DNA from: Paenibacillus planticolens
Lineage (GTDB): Bacteria > Bacillota > Bacilli > Paenibacillales > NBRC-103111
NCBI RefSeq assembly: GCF_013141725.1
Contig: NZ_WHNZ01000086.1
Location: 203,181 to 267,180, forward strand
DNA length: 64,000 nucleotides
Direction of reading: 5' to 3'
In this document: positions 44,349 to 52,166 of the stretch, one piece after another
How the letters are laid out: each line of letters begins with the position of its first letter
Numbering within the stretch: position 1 is the stretch's first letter
Made by a program: the position numbers and the translations under genes
Notes under the pieces: generated by a model
Database searches by the model: none
The model's input: only the letters and a program-made list of their open reading frames with translations
What the model was told of the DNA's origin: nothing

Positions 44349-45917
44349 ATGAAAAGGAATTTTATTCTCGGCGGAGTTCTCGCAATGTCTCTTGTAGGTA
44401 TGACCGTGTTGGCCGGATGCTCTTCTTCACCGGATTCGACAGCAGATAATGGGAAAGCTGCGGAGGCTTCAAAAGCAGGCGGAACGCTCACCATCGCAAG
44501 AAAGGCGGATGCGAACAACCTGGATCCTCAATTTATAACCAACATTCCTTCAGCCAATTACATTTTTGGTAAGGTTTACGAAGGTTTGCTCATGACGGAT
44601 AAGAATATGGAGTACAAGCCTGCTCTAGCAGAAGCATGGAAACAGGTAGATGACTTAACTTGGGAGTTCAAGCTGCGCAAGGGCGTGACCTTCCACGATG
44701 GAACGCCGTTCACGGCCGAAGCGGTCCAGAAGACGATGGAGCGTGCTCTCGATCCAAAAGTAAATTCGCCAAGAGCAAGCAATTTCTCCATGGTCAAAGA
44801 AGTGAAGGCTGTGGATGACTATACCGTACAATTCATTCTGTCCTATCCGTATGCCCCGATTCTGTCCATACTTGCCAGCAATGAAGGCAGTATCCTTAGC
44901 CCGAAAGCGATTGCGGAAAAAGGTGACAAGCTGTCAAAAAATCCGATTGGAACGGGTCCGTTCAAATTCCAGTCCTGGACGCCAGGACAAGAGATGGTCT
45001 TTGTGAAAAATGACAGCTACTGGGGAGAGATTCCGAAGGTAGATAAGGTAGTTTACAAAGTAGTACCGGAAGATACTACGCGGGTCGCTATGGTGGAATC
45101 GGGAGAGGTTCAGATCAGTGATCAATTGCCTGTAACCGAATTGAACCGTGTGCAAAATTCAACGTCCATGACGCTGGCTCGCACCGAAGGGCTTGGGGTC
45201 GAATACATTGGGTTTAATGTAAAGAAGAAACCGTTCGATGATGCTCGCGTTCGTCAGGCATTCTCCTATGCCATTGAAAAGGATTCTATTATCAAAGGTG
45301 TCTATAACGGCGTGGGCAGCAAAGCGATCTCAGCTCTTTCCCCTAAGATGATAGGCTTTAATCCTAAATTGGGCGAGTACGATTACAACATCAATAAAGC
45401 GAAGGAATTGCTTGCCGAGGCTGGCTTCCCGAATGGCTTTAAAACGTCGATTGTTACAGATGACAGAAAAGAACGCATCAATCTGGCGGAAGTGATTCAA
45501 TCTCAGTTGAAAGGGATTGGCATTGATCTCGAAATTAAGGTGATGGAGTACGGTGCGTATCTGGATGTAACCGGCAAAGGCGAACACAGCATGTTTATCG
45601 GCGGTTGGGGGAACGCGACGGGCGATGCGGATTATAATCAGTACAATGTGTTCCACAGCTCTTCCCACGGCAGCAAAGGCAACCTGGCTTTCTATACCAA
45701 TCCGGAAGTGGATAAGCTGATCGAGGATGGCCGCCGCGAAAAAGACGTAGAGAAACGTAAAGCCATCTATGCTAAAGCGCAAGAAATCGAAATGAAAGAT
45801 AGTCCGTTGATTCCGATTCGTACGATTGATCATGTGGCAGCAACGTCTAAAAATGTAAAAGGATTCTCGTTGAATCCGATTGGTTATCTGATGCTAAACG
45901 ATGTTACTGTAAAATAA
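44349..45917 (+). CDS. Family-5 ABC transporter substrate-binding lipoprotein
   Basis: 522 residues from ATG 44349, behind CAGGAGG; an in-frame ATG 8 codons upstream lacks a site. Lipobox VLAGC is followed by the SBP_bac_5 fold (TLTIARKADANNLDPQF, EYKPALAEAWKQVDDLTWEFKLRKGVTFHDGTPF, NPIGTGPFKF). This fold serves peptides, nickel and other solutes. It is the probable receptor for the DppCBDF-type translocator of this locus, and its promoters share the GTAAAGA repeats with the amidohydrolase operon. The NCS2 permease follows 25 nt later. Confidence 0.88.
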   Translation: MKRNFILGGVLAMSLVGMTVLAGCSSSPDSTADNGKAAEASKAGGTLTIARKADANNLDPQFITNIPSANYIFGKVYEGLLMTDKNMEYKPALAEAWKQVDDLTWEFKLRKGVTFHDGTPFTAEAVQKTMERALDPKVNSPRASNFSMVKEVKAVDDYTVQFILSYPYAPILSILASNEGSILSPKAIAEKGDKLSKNPIGTGPFKFQSWTPGQEMVFVKNDSYWGEIPKVDKVVYKVVPEDTTRVAMVESGEVQISDQLPVTELNRVQNSTSMTLARTEGLGVEYIGFNVKKKPFDDARVRQAFSYAIEKDSIIKGVYNGVGSKAISALSPKMIGFNPKLGEYDYNINKAKELLAEAGFPNGFKTSIVTDDRKERINLAEVIQSQLKGIGIDLEIKVMEYGAYLDVTGKGEHSMFIGGWGNATGDADYNQYNVFHSSSHGSKGNLAFYTNPEVDKLIEDGRREKDVEKRKAIYAKAQEIEMKDSPLIPIRTIDHVAATSKNVKGFSLNPIGYLMLNDVTVK

Positions 45918-45942
45918 AAGCGGAGAGACTTTGGTGGGGTAA

Positions 45943-47268
45943 ATGGAAACACAAAATCGCCGGTTCTACGGCAGCTTAAGCACATTTCAATGGTTTATTT
46001 TCCTGCTGGCCAATTCTCTCGCACTACCGATCGTGATCGGCGGCATTTTTCACTTGTCGATCGAGGAAATATCGGCGTTGATGCAGCGAACATTCTTGGT
46101 CGTTGGCTTGAGTTCCTTCATCCAAGGATGGCTGGGGCACCGGTATCCGATTGCGGATGGCCCCGCAGGTTCATGGGTCAGTGTGTTTGTAATTTTAGCT
46201 GACGTAGCTGTCAGACAGGGGCAAAGCCTGAAGGGAACGCTGCAAATTTTGGAGGGTGGATTCATTATTGCAGGTCTGCTGCTCCTCATTCTCGGCTTGA
46301 GCGGTTATTTCCATCGGCTGCTCTTCCTGTTCACCCCTCTGGTTACCGGTTCCTTTCTTTTGATCTTAGCGCTTCAACTTAGCGGTGTTTTCATGAAAGG
46401 AATGATGGCTTTACACGGGGAAGCCTCCCTGCCCGATTATGGAACCGCAGCGATATCGTTTGGAGTCTTTATTCTCGTCATCTTGCTATCTGTCAGAGGC
46501 AAAGGATGGATCAAAAATTATGCGGTGTTGATCGGGATTTTATCCGGGTGGCTGTTGTATGCTTTGTTTGGTAAAAGCTCGGGTGTGAGCAGCGCGAACG
46601 GGTCTTGGGTTAAGCTGCCGGAAATTTTTGCTTGGGGTATTCCGCAATTTAATGCGGGCATTGTGATCACAGCGATTCTGTTTACGTTTATTTTAGTCTC
46701 CAATACGATTGCTGCAGTTTCGGCTGTCAGCCAAGTCGTGCCGGAAACTCCGAGAACATTGAAAGAAACGCTGAACCGGGGCGGGATAGCGGGCGGAATT
46801 TCTCATATGCTATGTGCTTTGTTTTCAACGATCGGACTCGTTCCGTTACCGGTTTCCGCGGGCTTTATTCGATTGACCGAACAGACCCGGGTTCGTCCGT
46901 TCCTTGTAGCTTGTTTGGCTTTATCGGGTATTTCATTAGTTCCGGTTCTTGTGAACTTTCTGGCATTGCTGCCAGGACCAATCGCCACGGCAGCTTTGCT
47001 GGCATCCTTTGTCCAAATGATCGGAATCGCTTTTCAGTCTATTCTGAGGGAAACACTGGATCAACGCCGACTGACTATTTTGGGTATCACACTGCTGATT
47101 AGTATTGGACTTATGTTTCTGCCCTCGACCATCTTCCAGGGACTTCCGTCTATTATGCAATATGTATTCAGCAATGGACTGCTTGTAGGCACGATGATCG
47201 TGATCCTGCTTGAACAACTTTGGAAAACTGAAAAAGGAGGAAATAAAATTGCCGTTATCTTGGCCTAA
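45943..47268 (+). CDS. NCS2-type nucleobase (xanthine/uracil) permease
   Basis: 441 residues, about 12-14 helices, with NCS2 features: the N-terminal LPIVIGGIFHLS, GPAGSWVSVFVI near the substrate site and PVSAGFIRLTEQTRVRPF in the later half. It is a proton or sodium symporter for purines, pyrimidines or related bases. Coupling to the binding protein and the nearby CodA/AtzC-like amidohydrolases supports import of a nitrogen heterocycle. The terminator stem begins inside the last codons of this gene. Confidence 0.85.
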   Translation: METQNRRFYGSLSTFQWFIFLLANSLALPIVIGGIFHLSIEEISALMQRTFLVVGLSSFIQGWLGHRYPIADGPAGSWVSVFVILADVAVRQGQSLKGTLQILEGGFIIAGLLLLILGLSGYFHRLLFLFTPLVTGSFLLILALQLSGVFMKGMMALHGEASLPDYGTAAISFGVFILVILLSVRGKGWIKNYAVLIGILSGWLLYALFGKSSGVSSANGSWVKLPEIFAWGIPQFNAGIVITAILFTFILVSNTIAAVSAVSQVVPETPRTLKETLNRGGIAGGISHMLCALFSTIGLVPLPVSAGFIRLTEQTRVRPFLVACLALSGISLVPVLVNFLALLPGPIATAALLASFVQMIGIAFQSILRETLDQRRLTILGITLLISIGLMFLPSTIFQGLPSIMQYVFSNGLLVGTMIVILLEQLWKTEKGGNKIAVILA

Positions 47269-47292
47269 AAGCTGGAGATGCGGCAATTTTTT
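47246..47292 (+). terminator. Terminator overlapping the 3' end of the NCS2 permease gene
   Basis: AAATTGCCG pairs with CGGCAATTT around a 26-nt loop that contains the permease stop codon, followed by TTTTT. A strong AAAAAGGAGG with a TTG 8 nt later lies across it and opens a frame of only 20 codons. This may be the stump of a lost downstream gene. Confidence 0.75.
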
Positions 47293-47360
47293 TGCGTTCC
47301 ATGGGGAGTGAGAGCAATATGGAAGGGAAGATGCCAAGCAGCACCTTCCCGTAAGCCTAG

Positions 47361-47749
47361 TTATTCTATGGTGCTTTTCGTTGCCTTATACATATTTGCT
47401 GCGTATTCGTCGATGTCATCTCGTGACATTCGCAAGCGATTCACAGAAGTGCCATATCCAATTTCCGTTTTCCCCTCTTCTAATCCTATGAAAATTCCAT
47501 GTGTGAAGGCGTCTAATGGTTCTCCAAGGGTATGCAGCCCCGTACCGCCTAAATTTGTGTTCACGGCCGGGGGAGCAACTTCGATTACTTCTACAGACGT
47601 ATCGGAAAGTTGGAGTCTTAGACTCATTGTAAAGGAATGAAGCGCCGCAGAGATAGATGAATAGGTGCTTCAATGTTCGTTGTGATTTCTTTATTGAAAT
47701 AATTCCAATTGTCTTTGGCTGAAGCTTCGCTAATGGAGCAATATTTCAT
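47361..47749 (-). pseudogene. Fusion remnant of a MerR-type regulator start and a DltE-like short-chain dehydrogenase
   Basis: From ATG 47749, behind TTGGAGG, the frame reads MKYCSISEASAK, which resembles the start of a MerR-family HTH. It then switches without a break to NYFNKEITTNIEAPIHLS, the middle of a DltE-like dehydrogenase, and stops. In another frame the C-terminus of the same enzyme follows (AALHSFTMSLRLQLSDTSV, APPAVNTNLGG, EIGYGTSVNRLRMSRDDID), ending at 47361. The whole regulator body and the NAD-binding half of the enzyme are deleted. The intact promoter upstream is listed separately. Confidence 0.82.
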
Positions 47750-47790
47750 CTGGAGTCCTCCAAATTGTATCTTTTCCTGTCGACAGGACT

Positions 47791-47821
47791 ATGATACGAC
47801 TTAAACCATGGTTTAAGTCAA
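47791..47821 (-). promoter_or_regulatory. MerR-type promoter with palindromic operator in a 19-bp spacer
   Basis: On the minus strand, TTGACT (47816-47821) and TATCAT (47791-47796) are 19 bp apart. The spacer is covered by a perfect 22-bp palindrome at 47798-47819 (arms GACTTAAACCA/TGGTTTAAGTC). An over-long spacer filled by an inverted repeat is the hallmark of MerR-regulated promoters. Confidence 0.82.
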
Positions 47822-47914
47822 CACATATATTTTTATTCGGACGAAACCTTATTCAGGATGAAAGTGTCTATACGAAGAGGCACGACGATCGAAAAAATAG
47901 GGGAGTGAACAGCC

Positions 47915-48520
47915 ATGAAGGAATATTGGAATCACAATACGGTATTTCACGAAGAGTTAGTGGAAAATGCAAAGGTGCGCGGCGGACGAGTGCTCGACAT
48001 CGGGTGTGGCGACGGATTACTGATTCAACGTCTCGCGCCTTTCGTCCAGGAGGTTATCGGTATCGATCCTGATCCTAAAGCTATTGAGCACGCGCAAACG
48101 CGACTTGCTGCAACACCCAATGTATCGCTTGTAACCGGCGACTTCCTCACCATGCCTGTTCCTTCTCAAGAGGAATGTTATTCTACGATCGTCTGTGTAG
48201 CGACTTTGCATCATATGGAATTGAGAAGCGCATTGTTAAAAATGAGCCAAGTTCTCGCACATGGCGGGCGACTCCTCATAGTCGGTTTAGCAGCCGACAA
48301 ATCTTTTATGGATTACGTCATCTCCGGTCTTCTTGTACTCCCAATCCGTGTCATGGACCGGCTACATGGCGGGATGCAAGATCCGGGTGTTCGGATTGCA
48401 GATCCGAAAGAGTCATTCACCGAGATCCGCCAAGCGGTACATGAGGTGCTTCCAGGAGCAATTATCCGACGCCGCTTCTATTACCGTTATCTAATTTCCT
48501 GGAACAAACCGATGAAATGA
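47915..48520 (+). CDS. SAM-dependent class I methyltransferase
   Basis: 201 residues. Motif I VLDIGCGDGLLI near residues 28-40, the acidic IGIDPDPKAIEHA, TGDFLTM and VCVATLHHME give the Methyltransf_11/25 fold. The C-terminal part (YVISGLLVLPIRVMDRLHGG) is hydrophobic and may hold a lipid or polyketide-like substrate. The acceptor is unknown. The start follows GGGGAGTG. It stands alone between a pseudogene and the YdcZ group. Confidence 0.88.
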   Translation: MKEYWNHNTVFHEELVENAKVRGGRVLDIGCGDGLLIQRLAPFVQEVIGIDPDPKAIEHAQTRLAATPNVSLVTGDFLTMPVPSQEECYSTIVCVATLHHMELRSALLKMSQVLAHGGRLLIVGLAADKSFMDYVISGLLVLPIRVMDRLHGGMQDPGVRIADPKESFTEIRQAVHEVLPGAIIRRRFYYRYLISWNKPMK

Positions 48521-48537
48521 CAACGAATTTGAAAATG

Positions 48538-48578
48538 GGACATATGTCCTTTACCACTGCTTGGACTTATCGTTAAAT
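48538..48578 (+). promoter_or_regulatory. Palindromic GGACATATGTCC site and -10-like box before the YdcZ-Crp-YdcZ group
   Basis: GGACATATGTCC (48538-48549) is a perfect palindrome. TTAAAT at 48573-48578 places its centre near -41, the usual position of class II Crp/Fnr activator sites. The Crp/Fnr-family gene two positions downstream is the natural candidate ligand. Confidence 0.45.
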
Positions 48579-48616
48579 TAAAGTGAGCGTTGAAGACGAA
48601 GGGAGGAACATAGGAG

Positions 48617-49042
48617 ATGAAAGGGGTCATTTACGCTTGTTTGGGCGGCGCGTTCCTGACTTTACAAGGGGCGGCTAATGCGACCATCGGAGAAAGTATC
48701 GGAACCTGGCAGGCAGCTGCTCTTACTCAGGGTACCGGATTTGTTGCAGCACTACTACTCGTTTGGCTGGTCAGGGATAAGTCATGGAAGAATTTTAGGC
48801 GGGTGAAGCCGGCATACCTGTTCGGCGGGGCTTTTGCAGCTTTTATCCTGTTTAGCAATATAACGGCGTTTCACTTAAATGGTGCAGCGTTAACCGTATC
48901 GGCAGTTCTGATTTCTCAAATCACAGTAACCTTAATATTGGAGAAGATCGGTTGGTTCGGCTCCGTCCCACTTCGCTTGCGAACCTCACAATGGGTCGGA
49001 GTCGGGTTAATGGTTATTGGTATTTTATTTTTAACACAATAA
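48617..49042 (+). CDS. YdcZ/DUF606-type small DMT-superfamily transporter (first copy)
   Basis: 141 residues with about five helices. The family pattern is MKGVIYACLGGAFLTLQGAANATIGESIGTWQAA and the end QITVTLILEKIGWFG through GVGLMVIGILFL. It is half the size of EamA proteins and works as a pair, here with the second copy at 49784. The start follows AGGGAGG. The exported metabolite is unknown. A Crp/Fnr-type regulator gene lies between the two copies. Confidence 0.87.
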   Translation: MKGVIYACLGGAFLTLQGAANATIGESIGTWQAAALTQGTGFVAALLLVWLVRDKSWKNFRRVKPAYLFGGAFAAFILFSNITAFHLNGAALTVSAVLISQITVTLILEKIGWFGSVPLRLRTSQWVGVGLMVIGILFLTQ

Positions 49043-49076
49043 AGAATAGAATGCCTGGTAAGGGAGGGGGATTGCT

Positions 49077-49787
49077 ATGAAAGAGATTAAGGACACGGAT
49101 CGGATCAAACAATATCTCAGTCAATATGGCTTGGAACATGTTTTGCCTGAGGGATTGCGGCAGCATCTGGCCCTATACCGTTTTGAATCGGATGAGGCCT
49201 TGTGCCTCCAAGGTGAAGAGCCCCAATATATCCATTTTATTGTGCAAGGAAAGGTTAAAGTGTATACAACCTCAACGGAAGGTAAAACTTTACTAATTAA
49301 TTTTACTACCCCGTTGGGAGTAATTGGGGAAATAGAATGTTTGAGACGGAAGGAAAACCTTAATACAGTGACCGCGGTGTCCCCTGTAGAGACGATAGGC
49401 TTTCATAAACGTTGGTTAAGCCAATATGAAGGTGAAGTATCGTTTCTACGGTTTTTGCTTGACATGGTGACCGACAAATTTTATCTGAAATCGATATCCC
49501 TTAGTTATAACCTTCTCTATCCAGTAGAAGTCAGGATCGCCAGTTATCTCTTGTCTATTTCAACGGAGGACGAGAATGGGGCCTTTTCAGGTGTAAGCAT
49601 GACGAGTTTGAAAGATACAGCGAACCTAATAGGGACGAGTTACAGACATTTGAACCGGGTTCTTCAGGGATTCAGTCAGTCAGGACTGGTTGAGCGGAGC
49701 AAAAAAACACTGATTGTGAAAGATCGGAAAGGGCTAACAGATGTAGCCGGCAGAAATATTTACGAGAATGGGGAGAGGAAGTTATGA
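49077..49787 (+). CDS. Crp/Fnr-family transcriptional regulator (YeiL-like)
   Basis: 236 residues. A cyclic-nucleotide-type beta-roll (about 30-120; YIHFIVQGKVKVYTTSTEGK) is followed by the long dimer helix and a C-terminal winged HTH (SMTSLKDTANLIGTSYRHLNRVL). There are no clustered cysteines for an iron-sulphur centre and no obvious cAMP arginine, so the effector is unknown. The start follows GGGAGGGGG. It overlaps the second YdcZ gene by 4 nt and probably controls the pair. Confidence 0.87.
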   Translation: MKEIKDTDRIKQYLSQYGLEHVLPEGLRQHLALYRFESDEALCLQGEEPQYIHFIVQGKVKVYTTSTEGKTLLINFTTPLGVIGEIECLRRKENLNTVTAVSPVETIGFHKRWLSQYEGEVSFLRFLLDMVTDKFYLKSISLSYNLLYPVEVRIASYLLSISTEDENGAFSGVSMTSLKDTANLIGTSYRHLNRVLQGFSQSGLVERSKKTLIVKDRKGLTDVAGRNIYENGERKL

Positions 49788-50272
49788 TATGGGGCATTTT
49801 AATGGCTTTGGCGGCAGGCTCCTTAATAAGTGTTCAAAATATGTTCAACAGTAAAGTAAATGTAGCCGCGAGATCTCATTCTACGACGGCTCTTGTGCTC
49901 GGTATGGGCTTCCTTGCTTCTCTCAGTATGGGATTAATATTTGACGGCGTTGGTTTTTTTACGATGAAACCTATGCAACCCTGGTTTTGGTTTAGCGGTT
50001 TGCTGGGGATTGGCGTCGTAACATGCGTTGTCAACGGAGTGAGACTGCTGGGGCCAAGCTATGCGATTTCGATCGTCATGGCCTCTCAGCTACTATGTGC
50101 ATTATGGTGGGATTCCGCAGGCTGGTTCGGGCTAGATAAGGTTCCTTTTACGTTTCAAAAAGCAATAGGGGTGGCTGTGTTAATCTGCGGTTTGATTTTA
50201 TTTAAAGCAAAGCCCAGAGCCCTCGTGAAGGATAATGAAGCCGTCATAAAGAACGCAACCATTTCTGAATAA
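49784..50272 (+). CDS. YdcZ/DUF606-type small DMT-superfamily transporter (second copy)
   Basis: 162 residues with five helices and the family features AAGSLISVQNMFNSKVN at the start, LLGPSYAISIVMASQLLCALWWD and AIGVAVLICGLILF near the end. It is coupled to the regulator by ATGA. With the first copy it probably forms an antiparallel heterodimer. Confidence 0.85.
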   Translation: MIWGILMALAAGSLISVQNMFNSKVNVAARSHSTTALVLGMGFLASLSMGLIFDGVGFFTMKPMQPWFWFSGLLGIGVVTCVVNGVRLLGPSYAISIVMASQLLCALWWDSAGWFGLDKVPFTFQKAIGVAVLICGLILFKAKPRALVKDNEAVIKNATISE

Positions 50273-50317
50273 AATCGTCCAACATGTATAAAGATATTGA
50301 ATTTGTTGGAGGCGAAA

Positions 50318-50752
50318 ATGCGACTTGCCATAAGCTTGTTTTTTGCTTTATTAATTTCTTCTGCTTTATTTACCGGTAATGTTTCAGCAGATTGGGCACA
50401 TATGTTTGTTGTTAATGACGGAAAAATATACGTTATATCAGAAGAACATTTAGACCCGAAGGAAATTGGTTCGAAAATAGGCAGGGTTACAAGATATTCC
50501 GATCAAGAAGGTACTTACTCTGGAAACTTTTCCAATCGCTATCCAGTAGGAACTGGATATTACGAAATTATTGGGGTTGAAATAAATAAAGCAATTGCTA
50601 TAAAAGACGATAAGGGGTTGTATATTAAAGCAACTTATGGCGGTGAATATGCAGGGAACAGGTATAGTTGGATAGACATTTTGCCATATGTTTGCGCGGC
50701 TCTGTTAGTGTTTATTGGTGGTTATTTAATGAAAAAGAAAATTAATTGGTGA
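50318..50752 (+). CDS. Exported or membrane-anchored protein of unknown function
   Basis: 144 residues from ATG 50318, with GGAGG 5 nt upstream; an in-frame TTG seven codons earlier is less likely. It has a signal peptide (about 1-23), an extracytoplasmic domain of about 90 residues with little recognisable homology, and a C-terminal helix followed by KKKINW, so it is anchored at both ends or at the C-terminus after cleavage. I do not recognise the family. Confidence 0.6.
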   Translation: MRLAISLFFALLISSALFTGNVSADWAHMFVVNDGKIYVISEEHLDPKEIGSKIGRVTRYSDQEGTYSGNFSNRYPVGTGYYEIIGVEINKAIAIKDDKGLYIKATYGGEYAGNRYSWIDILPYVCAALLVFIGGYLMKKKINW

Positions 50753-50792
50753 CTTGTTTGACTAGCGTTGAACATCGATGGGGGATAAGCGA

Positions 50793-50945
50793 TTGGACAG
50801 GGAAGCACTAGAACTTTATAAAACATTCATTGATGATTTAGTCAAGCTACGTCCTGGTGTAATCCTTCGTTTAAACTTGAGGGCTTTGAAATTGCAAAGT
50901 AGGCTGTCGCTATTATGCGAAGAAGTGGAGAAAATGCAAATATAA
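50793..50945 (+). CDS. Small alpha-helical protein of 50 residues, unknown function
   Basis: TTG 50793 follows GGGGGATAAG at good spacing and opens a 50-codon frame rich in Leu, Glu and Arg (DREALELYKTFIDDLVKLR to EEVEKMQI). The composition suggests two amphipathic helices, such as a small adaptor or antitoxin-like protein. It lies between two unknown genes in the same orientation. Reality depends on the strong binding site alone. Confidence 0.4.
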   Translation: MDREALELYKTFIDDLVKLRPGVILRLNLRALKLQSRLSLLCEEVEKMQI

Positions 50946-50972
50946 GATTTACAAAAGAGAAATTTTATAAGA

Positions 50973-51398
50973 ATGGGGAACAAAATGTTCAGACAACAAA
51001 GCAATATAAATTTTTCATATTTTGTTGGTCAGAAAGTAACTGATGTACCCATAGAGCCAGATTTATCATTCAGAATAATATTTGAGAGTGGTTGGCTAAT
51101 GATTGAATGTCCTTGGCGAATTAGGCAGTTAGAAGTGGCTGTAGGGAGAAGTGATTGTGTTTCTGCACCCAATAAGTATTCATACTCTACAGTAAGACAA
51201 TTTTTAGAAGGTAAAAAAATCACTAATGTTTATCATTTTGAATTTATTTCGGATTTAATTGTTGAATTTGATAAGGATATATATCTTGAATTATTCCATG
51301 ACAGCTCCTACTTTGAAGGGTGGCAATTGCAAGGATATAATGATTTTTTACTTGTTTCTTTGCCAGGTGGCAATTATTCCAATTTTGAGGCTAAATAA
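50973..51398 (+). CDS. Orphan protein, possibly immunity-like (DUF6188-like pattern)
   Basis: 141 residues (a start at ATG 50985 is also possible). It is a soluble beta-rich protein with a GQKVTDV start, FESGWLMIECPWRIR in the middle and LVEFDKDIYLELFHDSS towards the end. The repeated long-strand pattern resembles small standalone DUF6188-type proteins, some of which are predicted immunity proteins. That comparison is from memory and weak. A hairpin repeat of the local family follows. Confidence 0.55.
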   Translation: MGNKMFRQQSNINFSYFVGQKVTDVPIEPDLSFRIIFESGWLMIECPWRIRQLEVAVGRSDCVSAPNKYSYSTVRQFLEGKKITNVYHFEFISDLIVEFDKDIYLELFHDSSYFEGWQLQGYNDFLLVSLPGGNYSNFEAK

Positions 51399-51404
51399 CG
51401 CATG

Positions 51405-51522
51405 GATTTCACTGGGAAGAAGGTTAATTTAGCGGGGGAACGTTTGTTCAATACACAGTAATGGGAGGCTGCCGGCACGATAGGCAGCCTTTCGCTCACC
51501 TAACGGGAAGGATTACGAGGTG
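51405..51522. repeat. Intergenic hairpin repeat (family H), copy 1
   Basis: The GGCTGCC/GGCAGCC stem (51467-51489), followed by TTT, is flanked by AACGTTTGTTCAATA and CTAACGGGA blocks that recur between other genes to the right. It can act as a terminator. Confidence 0.7.
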
Positions 51523-51583
51523 ATTGTCTTGAATATATCCTGTATTTCAAATCAGAATACAGGAAGAAAGGTGTGGAGATAAG

Positions 51584-52018
51584 ATGTCTGCCACAGTTAT
51601 TAGTTTAATTCCAACTAATCCAGAATATGTCCCAACTGCGAAATGCATTGAAATGATCCATGAATGGATACAACAGTATAATGCACAAATTATTATTACC
51701 GATGAAGTGCGATTCATAGATCAGGGAGAAAATTTTGAAGATATTAAATGTCCTTTTTGTTCTAGTGAGATTGAGATTAAATGGTGGCAAGACAGAATGG
51801 AGAAAGCTTCAGAAAGTTCATTTCATGAACTCACATCCATAACTCCATGTTGTAATCAGAAGACAACACTAAATGAACTAAATTATAACTGGGAGGCTGG
51901 CTTTGCTCGATTTTCAATAGAAATATTGAACCTGTCGATAGATATTTCTGAATATGATGTTTTAACCATCGGGGAACAGTTAAAATGTTCATTAAAGAAA
52001 GTGATTGCACGTTACTAA
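51584..52018 (+). CDS. Small zinc-ribbon-like orphan protein
   Basis: 144 residues. CPFC near residue 56 and PCCNQK near 88 give two cysteine pairs suited to one zinc ion. The rest is mixed alpha/beta with no family I recognise. The start at ATG 51584 follows GGTGTGGAG. A hairpin repeat lies on each side of the gene (51405-51522 and 52021-52090), so it resembles an inserted cassette. Confidence 0.55.
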   Translation: MSATVISLIPTNPEYVPTAKCIEMIHEWIQQYNAQIIITDEVRFIDQGENFEDIKCPFCSSEIEIKWWQDRMEKASESSFHELTSITPCCNQKTTLNELNYNWEAGFARFSIEILNLSIDISEYDVLTIGEQLKCSLKKVIARY

Positions 52019-52020
52019 AT

Positions 52021-52090
52021 TAAGCTAAACGCAGAACGATAGTTGAATGAACACTCAGGACGAGGCTGCCGTATATCGGTGGCCTTTATT
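52021..52090. repeat. Intergenic hairpin repeat (family H), copy 2
   Basis: GAACGATAGTTGAATGAA is followed by GGCTGCC-GTATATC-GGTGGCC, an imperfect stem, and then a T tract. Confidence 0.65.
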
Positions 52091-52166
52091 ACGTTAATAG
52101 GCAGTTTTCTTCAACATGGTGTGTTAAGATATTAATGCTTTCATTTGATTTAAGGGAGGAAAGGTC

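Noticed and set aside
47278..47640. A 120-codon plus-strand frame after the NCS2 permease
   Set aside because: It runs antisense through the dehydrogenase remnant, which has clear homology on the other strand.
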